Source of the DNA: Ichthyophonus hoferi
Lineage: Eukaryota; Opisthokonta; Ichthyosporea; Ichthyophonida; Ichthyophonidae
Assembly: GCA_002751075.1 (NCBI GenBank)
Contig: NAOQ01000148.1
Location: 24,228-41,152, forward strand
Direction of reading: 5' to 3'
Length of the DNA: 16,925 bases
Below are positions 9,203 to 16,873 of the stretch, in pieces. The notes below the pieces were generated by a model. The model did no database searches. It saw nothing but the letters and a program-made list of their open reading frames with translations, and was not told the origin of the DNA. Position 1 is the first letter of the stretch; every line of letters starts with the position of its first letter. A program made the position numbers and the translations under genes.

Positions 9203-9249
9203 ATCCTATTGGCCAGTATGTAGCTTGCAATAAATACTATCAATAGGAT
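9203..9249. other. Two-step hairpin
   Basis: ATCCTATTG (9203-9211) pairs with CAATAGGAT (9241-9249), and within it AGTAT pairs with ATACT, leaving a 14-nt loop. Both stems are perfect, separated by a small internal loop of three and two bases. A structured RNA or cruciform is possible. Confidence 0.5.
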
Positions 9250-9420
9250 CTTTTATAAGGCATGTATGATTGGCTGGAGTCTTATGAATGTTAGCCTATG
9301 TTTTCGCTTGGGTCAATAAATTTACAAATACCAGGTTATGTTTCGTATTCAAATATAAAAACTCCAAGATACTTTGGGTGAAAAGAGAAAAGACATAATA
9401 GTAATAATCATAGTTATAAT

Positions 9421-9459
9421 AATAAGAATAAGAATAGGAATAAGAATAAGAATAAGAAG
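9421..9459. repeat. (AATAAG)n hexanucleotide repeat
   Basis: Six and a half units of AATAAG, one of them changed to AATAGG. Confidence 0.92.
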
Positions 9460-9629
9460 AGCAATAACAAGAGAAATATTAATAGTAGCAATAATATTCA
9501 AAAAAGACTGAAATCAAGGCTAGTATATTCCCATATAGCTGTGGAAACCTGAACTAATAGATTTAGTAAAGAAAAAAGAAAAAAATAAACAATTAAGCAA
9601 AATAGTCGAATTCAATCACAACACTGGCC

Positions 9630-9636
9630 ACTTACC
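9630..9636 (-). other. Consensus splice donor on the mARC strand
   Basis: The - strand reads GAAG|GTAAGTGG, a perfect 5' splice site whose exon would end at base 9636. It is the best donor upstream of the mARC acceptor at 8489, so it may end a 5'UTR exon of mARC about 1.15 kb upstream. The bases before it (LRR if read as protein) carry no recognised domain. Confidence 0.35.
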
Positions 9637-9940
9637 TTCTAAGGTTGGCAACCAAAAGAATAGGGAGGGGATAAGACGAATCAAAGCCCAAATTTATAAT
9701 GATGGGTAACAAATGACTGGTTTTTTAATAAAATTTTCAAGTTCAAATCCTCTGTAATATTCATTCCCTCTATATAACTTGATATATAAAAGCTTTTTAT
9801 ATAGTACCAGCCTAAAATTTTATTTTTAAATGCCAGCTTATAGCCCGGCAGAAAGCGTGTGCTTAATATTTCCAAGTGCTTTTCATTTTGATGGGCAGGG
9901 CTTTCCATAACAAAGCAGGGAAAATAATATATTTTTCTAG

Positions 9941-10044
9941 ACACCAGTGTGAAAAGCTATTACAGAGAAACAGACAGAACAGTTATCCAGATACACAATA
10001 TTAGAGCCAAAAGACGCCTCTGGGATGCCGGTTTTAAACTCTGA
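9941..10044 (+). CDS. Candidate terminal exon of an unidentified gene
   Basis: A strong acceptor (ATATTTTTCTAG, AG at 9939-9940) is followed by an open frame of 33 codons to TGA at 10042-10044, then AATAAA at 10079-10084, only 34 nt after the stop. The peptide is hydrophilic and basic: TSVKSYYRETDRTVIQ, then IHNIRAKRRLWDAGFKL. The exon would begin with the last two bases of a split codon. No earlier exon could be joined with confidence, and I do not recognise the protein. The DR....R..RRL..AG pattern also recalls the helix-turn-helix part of Tc1-like transposases, so a DNA transposon relic is the main alternative. Confidence 0.3.
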
Positions 10045-10078
10045 TATCATACTTGGCAGAAGCTAGTAAAATTATTTT

Positions 10079-10084
10079 AATAAA
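10079..10084 (+). terminator. AATAAA poly(A) signal after the candidate terminal exon
   Basis: Canonical AATAAA 34 nt after the TGA at 10044. The spacing is typical for a short 3' UTR, which is the main support for the exon being real. Confidence 0.35.
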
Positions 10085-11820
10085 CAATGTTGTACATGAT
10101 TGTATTGAAAACTCTCATAAATCCGTTGTAAATATACTATAGAACCCATGAGAGTATCCATACTCATAATGACGTAATATGGATTTCAATGATGCTATAA
10201 ATGGCACTAACTATTGCAAGCATGATCACGAAATCATAGCTCTAAAAGTTGGGGTCATTTTAATCAAGCTTGTAATCTAAAAGCAAAGTCTGATCTAAGA
10301 TACACTATGGCTTTTAGTTTTGCAAATATTACCAGATCTCCATGAAGTTCATTTGATGAAGAATCACATTTAAATTCAGTAGTATAAAATAGACTGAAAA
10401 TGGACTTAGTTTTAAGAGCCATCTCATAACTGAGAACTTTACACCAAGGCAGAACTCCTATTGAACAATAGAGAAGAGCGTCCTGAATAGGCGTTTAGCA
10501 CTATTGACAGGACTGTATGATGCTACTACTTTTCTAAAATATATAGCAAAGTGACAGACACATAGTCTGGACCGATGCTTGGTATTGTTTAGGTGATAAG
10601 TAATAAATAGACTTTAATTTATAGAGAAATAACTTTACATAAAAGCAGTACTAATAAGTGTATTTTAAGTAGCAAAAGAAGCTGGGAACAAGTTCAGCTG
10701 CTGATCATCAGTCGGTTAGGTTAGGAAAGGCTTTTAGGGTGGCGTTTACCTCTGACTTAAAAGAAAGCTTAATACAAGAATCGAATGACGCCTGCAACAC
10801 TTGCGAGAATTTGGTCACTTATTTGTCCAATGAATGCTTCATCAATGCATCCTCAACCGCAAATATGTCAATTGACTATGCCAGAGTCAGACCGTATCAT
10901 TACTATTTTCAACACCAACTTTCTATATATGTCATATATTGGTTATACTAAAAAGGCTTTTTTATCTCTGAGGGCCTATTAATGAATATTTCATCATTTA
11001 TTAAAAATGAACATAGTTGAGGATATTTTTGTCAATTGCCAAGCCATTAAGAAGACGCTTCGTGAAATTAATTAGAACCAGAGCTACACTGTGTTAAAGG
11101 TGCAAGGTAGTGTGGTTCCTCTTTCCCCATTTTCTAGCCATAATATATTATTCTTCAACTAATAATTGAAAATTCATATTCATACAAAGAAAATCTAAGG
11201 AAAGTTTAATTTCACTCTTTCTTTTGACTCTTAAATGGTCTAATGGTCTATACACTATACCAAACACCGTGGTTTGATTACATCATTCTATTGAAGTATA
11301 ACTACATCTTACACAATTAGTATATATGCAATATTTATATTGAATTGCTTGTTGGTGCATTGCTAAGAGAATAATATATGTTTTTCCATGTTTAATTTTT
11401 AATTTTTTAAATGCCAATCATATATATCTATGTTCACTGTAATAACAATAGATGATACATGGCCATCAATGGTTTGTTAAATATTCAGGTAAATTGCAGA
11501 TAATATATAAAAAAGGAATCTCAATTATTTACGATTATTTGTAACATATAGACCAAATAAGATCAATTTTCTGATTTAGATACTATACTATACACTAACT
11601 ATATATGGCTTAACAAATCATTATTAATAGAGTAATAAAATTTCTAGTCTTTCAATAAAAACTATGATCAAGAGTAAGTGCAAACTATTTGTGTGCGTTA
11701 TGAGAACTTTGTATTTTTGCTACTAATACCGCATGTGTGTGAGTGGGTCGAGAGCAGTGGGTGGAATACACATTACAATTTATTAACCTAACCTTTAAAT
11801 TGGAATTCTTACAATAAAGT
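10085..11820. other. AT-rich intergenic DNA with one coding-like patch
   Basis: Mostly featureless. An inverted repeat ACTCTCAT/ATGAGAGT (10111-10155) is followed by ATCCAT/ATGGAT with TGACGTAA in its loop. Around 10700-10980 the sequence is GC-richer and has open frames on both strands: a + strand frame rich in Ser/Asn and a - strand frame (10708-10818) with a protein-like run including VLQASFDSCIKLSFKSEVN. Neither matches a family I know. Confidence 0.45.
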
Positions 11821-11891
11821 GGCGAATTACTTAGTGGTTAGTACCTCAGATTCTGAATCTGATAACCCGAGTTAAAATCTCAAGTTTTCCT
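11821..11891 (+). tRNA. Degenerate tRNA-Gln(CTG)-like sequence (pseudogene or SINE head)
   Basis: The 71 bases align with eukaryotic tRNA-Gln. There is AGTGGTTAGTAC in the D-arm, a perfect five-pair anticodon stem TCAGA/TCTGA with loop TTCTGAA (anticodon CTG, T33, A37), and CCGAGTTAAAATCTC in the T-arm. The acceptor ends GGCGAAT and GTTTTCC pair at six of seven positions if G-T pairs are allowed. A run of five T follows, as for polymerase III termination. Against function: the D-stem barely pairs, the T-loop lacks the conserved C56 of the B box, and two T-stem pairs are lost. It is best read as a tRNA pseudogene or the tRNA-derived head of a SINE; the sequence after the T run is not recognisable. 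Confidence 0.55.
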
Positions 11892-12557
11892 TTTTGATTG
11901 CTTTTGTTTTTAAAGATTTTAAACGAAAATCATTTTCATAATTGTTATATAAAATAATATAGACCATTATGAGTTAGTAATTAAGTAATTACTTGAAGCA
12001 ACAGTATCAAATACAGTAGTAATATCTACTATGTACATATTTAAAGAAATCTTGTAAGTTAACGTAGAATGGGGCATCTAAACTAGAACATTAATATACC
12101 AGTTCTGTTTTCTTTAGGGTACTGAAAATAATTATAATCCTAAGACCAGATTCAGAATAAAGTTACGGACTAATACAGCGCAGTGACTGTCTTATTAAAA
12201 ATCGTATTAAAAAGCATGGTGGAGTAATGTATTTAGCATATATTGCCATAACATTGCCTTATTCGTTTTATTATCAAAGAAGTATAGAGAACTTTGCACC
12301 AAAGGCAATTTTTTTTACGATTGTAAGCTTATTATCAATAGCATTTGTGTATGCTTAGAGTGATTTATGTTTAACCAGGAAGGTGTAATACTATTGTAAT
12401 CTATCTATGGATTAGTAGGATGCGGTCCAAGGTAGATTATAATTAGTAAATAACATTAACAATTCACAATATATTTAGCATATACAGACTTTAATATATG
12501 AAAAGCGCGGGTTCCTCTTTATTAAGGGCTTGTTAACCCTATCTTTGTTTACTGGAA
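11892..12557. other. AT-rich DNA without a recognisable gene
   Basis: Contains the palindrome AAGTAATTACTT (11983-11994) and scattered homopolymer runs. I see no coding frame, RNA gene or long repeat. Confidence 0.5.
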
Positions 12558-12794
12558 TTAAGGGTAATTTTTCTTTAAATAAGCAATACCTATAACACAC
12601 AATGATAGAAATATTTCCATTACCGTATTTATCAATAAAAAAATAATGTTATACCTAAAATAATGCTTATATCCAACCTCCTGTCTTAAGGAAGGACATT
12701 GAGTTATTTTAACAAAGTACGATTGTTTCTGAGATATAGCTGGCAAAACCATCATAGTAGTGGTCATTAAAAGAAGAGAGTGGTAATAGCTCAT
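12558..12794 (-). CDS. Small unassigned frame with two hydrophobic segments
   Basis: An ATG-initiated frame of 78 codons. Residues 1-21 (SLLLMTTTMMVLPAIS core) look like a signal peptide. A polar middle with one Cys (KITQCPSLRQE) follows, then a hydrophobic stretch of about 20 residues and a KKNYP tail. Codon 47-48 also reads TTTTAG|GTATAA, a possible splice donor, so the second hydrophobic part may be intron. AT-rich DNA easily yields hydrophobic translation, and no homologue comes to mind. Confidence 0.2.
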   Translation of the reverse strand: MSYYHSLLLMTTTMMVLPAISQKQSYFVKITQCPSLRQEVGYKHYFRYNIIFLLINTVMEIFLSLCVIGIAYLKKNYP

Positions 12795-13143
12795 TACAAC
12801 AACTCCAGGATTGCCATTTAAAGTGGGAAACTGCTATCAAATATAGTCTAGTAGCCAGAATTTAGTAGTCAATATCAATGTAGGAAAATCAGAAGACTAT
12901 CGTAAGCCAAATTGCCACATTTAAACCTTATAATTTCAGGCAGAGTTTTGTTTTTTCTGTTTGTTTTTTCTCTTTTTCTTTTTTTCCTCTTTTGAAACTT
13001 ACTATATATATTATATCTATATTAATGTGTAATAAGTATCATTGGGTTTTCAGATAGATAAATGGATTTCAAATATAGTGTAAGTGTATGCATATGTACT
13101 TTGCATTTTTTGCACTATTTATTTGGAAGCTAACTTTAATTCT

Positions 13144-13168
13144 AACAAACAATTGTGATTTGTTTGTT
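13144..13168. other. Perfect 9-bp hairpin
   Basis: AACAAACAA (13144-13152) and TTGTTTGTT (13160-13168) enclose a 7-base loop. Confidence 0.6.
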
Positions 13169-13389
13169 AATCAGTGGTTGATAAATATATGAGAGATAAA
13201 ATTCTTAAATGCACGATTTATCAAGATCACCCAGGAACCAAACTTACATTTGTTAAAAGCTTACAAGTACACCGATTTCTGCTCCCTAAAACCATCTGAC
13301 AGTTGATTTCAGCTTGTTTAATAATTATCTCACCTATGTTCAGGGTGGGAGCCAACTATTGCAAGTAGAGAATTCAGAATACTAACTGT

Positions 13390-13427
13390 GGTGTCTTTAT
13401 TCAGTATCATTATAGAATCAAGACACC
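13390..13427. other. 8-bp hairpin
   Basis: GGTGTCTT (13390-13397) and AAGACACC (13420-13427) enclose a 22-base loop. No repeat copy was noticed elsewhere. Confidence 0.5.
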
Positions 13428-13527
13428 CCAATCTGTCACAAACAAAATATGATTATACTTTCTAAATATAGCATTTAATATATAGAATACTTTAGATTCC
13501 CAACATTAATAAATTAGACAATTATAA

Positions 13528-13743
13528 GTGTTCGGAATAATAAGTAGAGACAGGAGCGTTTCTGTAACTTGTATTTGTTTGGATACAGGGAATACCAAAT
13601 TTATTAGAATCTTGTGTTCCCCAAATTTGTGTGTGCGGGGCTGGTCGACCCGCATCGACCCGCACTTTATTATCGATTGCAGTTTACATTTACAGAGCCA
13701 TCCAAATAAGGACACGATAGTAGTACAGGATTATTCAGATTAG
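13528..13743 (+). other. GC-rich patch with overlapping open frames, unassigned
   Basis: This is the most GC-rich part of the right half, with TCGACCCGCA duplicated in tandem (13645-13664) and GTGCGGG/CCCGCAC able to pair. A + strand frame of about 71 codons without an ATG start encodes a Cys-containing peptide (SVTCICLDTGNTKF, LCSPNLCVRGW) ending at TAG 13743. Two - strand frames are open over the same bases. Coding of some kind is possible but strand and family are undecided. Confidence 0.25.
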
Positions 13744-13998
13744 ATCAGACAATCTTAGTGGGTCTCTGTGATCTTTTGTCGATTGTATTAACCCCAGTAG
13801 GAACCTTTATGATCTGTTAATGTATGTACTCCTTTTGCTCAAAGCCAGCTCTGCATTTTCTATCGTATCAGAGTATGTTCAATTTTTACTGAATTAAAAA
13901 TTGATCTGTTGCCAACTGATCGATACCTATATAATATAGAATTGGTTTTGTAGTTTTGGCGTGAGGTTATTTCTATTAAATTACTCAGTTCCTTGATA

Positions 13999-14262
13999 AT
14001 GACCGAAAAAATTGATTTGAATAAGTATTTTTACATCTTAGTATGGAATGGGAGGATATTCCCATCTGAGACCATCCGTTGGTTCATGAGCGAGGAAAGA
14101 AAACGTGTGTTGGTGTTGTTCTTCCCGCGTAGAGACCTACTAAAGAAAACAACAATCGATAATAAAGGCCCGGCCGCTCATATATATAGAAGTTTTAAAC
14201 TTTTTACTCGGCTATTTATTGTATGTGATAACTGCGGTCTATATGCGGTTGTGTATATATAG
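13999..14262 (+). CDS. Small unassigned 87-codon frame
   Basis: ATG at 13999 in an AT-rich setting, stop TAG at 14262. The peptide begins MTEKIDLNKYFYILVWNG, has a charged middle (SEERKRVLVLFFPRRDLLKK) and ends CDNCGLYAVVYI. Its mix of charged and aromatic residues is more protein-like than the random frames nearby, and a GC-richer stretch (GGCCCGGCCGC) lies inside it. No family recognised; it could equally be part of a decayed mobile element. Confidence 0.25.
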   Translation: MTEKIDLNKYFYILVWNGRIFPSETIRWFMSEERKRVLVLFFPRRDLLKKTTIDNKGPAAHIYRSFKLFTRLFIVCDNCGLYAVVYI

Positions 14263-14877
14263 TTACGGTATTATTATCGTTGGAAAAATAAAAATCAGAT
14301 CCAACTAGTGGGCGTTCTAGTAAAGTATCTGAATTATCTACTTCAAACTCTTTGACAACTCTAGACATAATATGAAGCGCATAAAGTGAACAGTAATAAA
14401 TGTTGACGACTGAGCATTTTTATTATTGGGCTATTTTGTTCATTTTAAACTTTCTCCAATCTTATCCTGATAATCCAATCTTACTAAGATAGCTCTTGAG
14501 TGCATAACTACCTTATTAGTTTCACTACTCGCAATTTGTACTGACAAATTAATTTACCAGATTGAAAACATGCTATCAGGTGAAAAAGGAACAGTTAGCG
14601 CTTTGATTCCAACAATTTTAACCTAGCCTAATTGATTGGTTATGTCTATATTTAAAATTAAAACTTACCAATCATAATATATTTCATATTAGAATACTAG
14701 CAATTACATTATGCATTTAGTCAGGAAAAATATTTGTTATGCAGTATTAAAATTTATCATCTTTTAAGTTTTAACGCTCTTTATTAATATTGATATATAA
14801 GTCTAAAATTTAACAAAAATAATAATTATAATAATATAAATGATAAATACAAAGACATGAATTACTAATCCAATTAT
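14263..14877. other. AT-rich DNA downstream of the repeat-protein gene
   Basis: No gene seen. TTTATT at 14780-14785 gives AATAAA on the - strand, 92 nt past the stop at 14878, and is a plausible poly(A) signal for the repeat-protein gene. A good - strand donor (GTAAGT, 14662-14667) has no matching exon that I can support. Confidence 0.45.
14780..14785 (-). terminator. Candidate poly(A) signal of the repeat-protein gene
   Basis: AATAAA on the - strand, 92 nt after the stop codon at 14878-14880. It fits a transcript that runs through both the repeat frame and the downstream segment. Confidence 0.4.
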
Positions 14878-15165
14878 TTAAAAATTCATCAATATTCTAT
14901 TGGATACAAGCCACTCTAAATGGAAGTCGCAACGACCTATTATAGGAATCTCATAAACATATTCGAAGTAAACTTGTAATTCATCAACAGGGTTGGAATA
15001 AATAGGATAAAGCCGCCACTCAATCCTACTCGCCCAATCCGGAGGGCACCTCAAAATCACAGTTAAGGATAATGGTACATAGCTGATCCAAGATAATGGT
15101 GATAGCGATGGCTCATAGTTACTGTAAGTCGATGATGATGGTTCACTCAGAGCCGTTGTGATGAC
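14878..15165 (-). pseudogene. Out-of-frame continuation and C-terminal segment of the repeat protein
   Basis: An open - strand frame of 95 codons starts without ATG in sequence that still shows the repeat (SSTYSNYEPS), decays through a few poor copies, then becomes a non-repetitive segment: CPPDWASRIEWRLYPIY, VDELQVYFEYVYEI, GRCDFHLEWLVSNRILMNF. It has two Cys and many aromatic residues, unlike random AT-rich translation. It is in a different frame from the ATG-linked repeat frame, which stops 30 bp upstream at 15195. Likely readings are the original C-terminus separated by a small indel and a point change, an error in assembling the repeats, or splicing I cannot see. I do not recognise the segment. 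Confidence 0.5.
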
Positions 15166-15745
15166 TCATCGCTGCTGTAAGTTGTTGATGGTTTCTAGCT
15201 GCTGTAAGTAGATGGTGAAGGCTCATAGCTGCTGTAAGTAGATGGTGAAGGCTCATAGCTGCTGTAAGTTGATGGTGATGGTTCCTCTTCATCATCATCA
15301 CATAGTGGTAGTGTTGGTGTTGGTTCATAGCTGCTGTAAGTTGTTGATGGTTTATAGCTGCTGTAAGTTGTTGATGGTTCATAGCTGCTGTAAGTTGTTG
15401 ATTGTTCATAGCTGCTGTAAGTTGTTGATGGTTCATAGCTGCTGTAAGTTGATGGTGAAGGCTCATAGCTGCTGTAAGTTGATGATGGTTCATAGCTGCT
15501 GTAAGTTGATGATGGTTTATAGGTCATTACAGTTGATGTAGATAGTTCACAGTCTGGTGCTGGTAATGGGGTCCAAGTTGGTGCATAGCTCCAAGTTGCT
15601 GGAAATGGGTTATATGGTGTACGGCGTGGACGGCTGATGTAAGTTGATAGTGAAGGCACATAGCTGCTGTAAGTAGATGGTGAAGGCTCATAGCTGCTGT
15701 AAGTTGATGGTGAAGGCTCATAGCTGCTGTAAGTTGATAGTGATA
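15166..15745. repeat. 27/30-bp coding tandem repeat array
   Basis: Units built on AGCTGCTGTAAGTTGATGG (+ strand) recur every 27 or 30 bp in three blocks: about 15166-15285, 15328-15515 and 15655-15745. Because both unit sizes are multiples of three and the unit lacks stops in several frames, long alternative frames appear on both strands. One repeat copy at 15190 carries a C where its neighbours have A, creating the TAG that ends the coding frame. Confidence 0.92.
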
Positions 15746-15836
15746 GTAGAACGCTGGTTCCGGGATGTTGTGTTGGCAAACCGCTGGTCACTGAAATAAC
15801 GCCAGCAAGACCAAGCCCAATGAACAAAGAAGCCAT
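15195..15836 (-). CDS. Secreted tyrosine-rich repeat protein (TYSSYEPSPS repeats)
   Basis: 213 codons. ATG at 15836 is preferred for its AAAAATGG context; an in-frame codon further upstream is TTG. Residues 1-19 (MASLFIGLGLAGVISVTSG) are a signal peptide, so the product is secreted. Then come three repeats of TYSSY(E/V)PSPS (35-69), a linker rich in Pro and Trp (70-110, Cys96), seven repeats of TYSSYEPST type, 9-10 residues each (111-175), Cys179 followed by DDDEEE, and two more repeats. The frame ends inside a repeat, TYSS then TAG, where other copies have TAT, and further repeats lie beyond the stop. Such Tyr/Ser/Pro arrays are typical of extracellular structural or adhesive proteins (mussel foot proteins are an analogy, not a homologue). 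Upstream, TACATAAAA (15872-15880) may be a TATA-like element. Confidence 0.75.
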   Translation of the reverse strand: MASLFIGLGLAGVISVTSGLPTQHPGTSVLLSLSTYSSYEPSPSTYSSYEPSPSTYSSYVPSLSTYISRPRRTPYNPFPATWSYAPTWTPLPAPDCELSTSTVMTYKPSSTYSSYEPSSTYSSYEPSPSTYSSYEPSTTYSSYEQSTTYSSYEPSTTYSSYKPSTTYSSYEPTPTLPLCDDDEEEPSPSTYSSYEPSPSTYSSYEPSPSTYSS

Positions 15837-16091
15837 TTTTTCCTGATATATAGGCAAATTGTCTAAATAGCTTTTATGTATTTTTGAACATACAATAGTA
15901 AGTAAATACTATATGCCACATAATTATGAACCATCATTTCCTTAATATAGGCGGCAGTATACACTTTCGGGATCTAACCCAAGTCCAGCTCTAGCCAATT
16001 ATAGTAAGTATATAGTATTTGAGATTGAACACTAAGATTTAATTGGAGCAACTCATCGCGGCTATTTAAATCTTATTTTATTTTATTGCGA
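15837..16091. promoter_or_regulatory. Upstream region of the repeat-protein gene
   Basis: Probable promoter. TACATAAAA on the - strand (15872-15880) sits about 40 bp before the ATG. Alternatively, CTATATATCAG|GAAAAAATG could be a 3' splice site (CAG at 15843-15845) with the promoter further up. The facing + strand frame at 16092 would make this a shared, divergent upstream region. Confidence 0.3.
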
Positions 16092-16355
16092 ATGTTTCTT
16101 TTTATTGATAACAATCAATTTTTGTCAATTAGTAGCCAATCGGTTAAAAGGAATGTTACTTCTGAATTATTAACCAGTAATAACCTCAATTTTGTTAACA
16201 GGAAATCTTTCTGGAAGTTGCTAGCCTATAATAACAGCTTGCCGCCGGAATTTTATATCAAATTAATCCAGACTAATATGCCTCCAATAACGGGAACGAC
16301 ATACCAAGCTATCTACGCTTATACAAATGTAACTAAAAAGAGTTGGAAATTGTGA
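16092..16355 (+). CDS. Small unassigned 87-codon frame, divergent from the repeat protein
   Basis: ATG at 16092, TGA at 16355. The peptide starts with a short hydrophobic patch (MFLFIDNNQFLSIS), has a basic middle (SVKRNVTSELL, NRKSFWKLLAYNN) and ends TNVTKKSWKL. Two N-x-S/T sites are present. No domain is recognised and no AATAAA lies close after the stop. It has the same length as the 13999-14262 frame but no clear sequence similarity. A real short gene, an exon, or a mobile-element remnant are all possible. Confidence 0.28.
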   Translation: MFLFIDNNQFLSISSQSVKRNVTSELLTSNNLNFVNRKSFWKLLAYNNSLPPEFYIKLIQTNMPPITGTTYQAIYAYTNVTKKSWKL

Positions 16356-16694
16356 TCTATTTAGTTTCCAACTAGATCTAGACGACATGATTCCCTCCTT
16401 AGATATTGTAGCATTTTATGTTATGGTAATATGCTAAAATATAACAGGTCGCTGCTGATAACTAGCGTTCAAGTTTTTACTGTGACACAGACGCGCAAAA
16501 AAATATATTAAGAAATAATAAAAAATTGCGGAATGGAAACTTTAATTTCAAACAAATATTATTTTAATAGGGCACTCAATACATTTTATTTTCCTACTGA
16601 CAGTTCAATGTTAGTTAACTGCACAATGTTTGCAATCCGGTACATCGATTTGCGCAGGAGGAATAAAAATAACCAATAAAAATATTGTTTCCAG

Positions 16695-16791
16695 TCGTTA
16701 AGTTCTCATTCGTCAAAATTAGCTGGTTTCGGTCGTTAAAGATGACCATTCTCATTCGTTAAAACTAAGTGGCTTCATTGGTCAACGTTAA
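16695..16791. promoter_or_regulatory. Cluster of TCGTYAA motifs
   Basis: TCGTTAA occurs at 16695, 16733 and 16756, TCGTCAA at 16710, and ACGTTAA at 16785. Two of them lie in a 28-bp imperfect direct repeat (16703-16730 and 16749-16776, five mismatches). Regular recurrence of one heptamer in under 100 bp suggests a homotypic binding-site cluster; the factor is unknown. Confidence 0.4.
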
Positions 16792-16847
16792 CTGTTTTCC
16801 TTCTATAGGCGCTATCATTGGCCCTGCTTATTGAATATTGTCATCTC

Positions 16848-16873
16848 TGCATAGACTACAGAGATTCTATGCA
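16848..16873. other. 8-bp hairpin
   Basis: TGCATAGA (16848-16855) and TCTATGCA (16866-16873) enclose a 10-base loop. Confidence 0.6.

Larger units (their letters stand above)
8513..9940. other. Upstream region of mARC, no gene recognised
   Basis: The first 400 bases are strongly T-rich on the mARC strand and give long hydrophobic frames (8507-8911) that resemble low-complexity translation. Beyond lie a perfect palindrome (8934-8947), an ATG frame of 29 codons from 9073, a hairpin (9203-9249), a TATA-like TATATATAA near 9185, a hexanucleotide repeat (9421-9459) and a strong - strand splice donor at 9630-9635. The mARC promoter should be somewhere in this interval. Confidence 0.5.
12795..13527. 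other. Intergenic DNA with two hairpins
   Basis: Contains a T/C-rich stretch (about 12948-12992) that could be a + strand pyrimidine tract, and two simple hairpins described separately. No gene recognised. Confidence 0.5.

Noticed and set aside
9681-9944. A - strand frame of 87 codons opposite the candidate terminal exon
   Set aside because: It starts at GTG, with the first ATG twelve codons later, and shows no recognisable domain; kept out for lack of support.
10739-10982. Two + strand frames of 65-70 codons
   Set aside because: They overlap each other and a more protein-like - strand reading; neither has a recognised motif or a convincing start.
15242-15541. A + strand Cys-rich frame (HSCCKLLMV repeats)
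   Set aside because: It is the antisense shadow of the TYSSY repeat array and lacks an independent start, signal or family.
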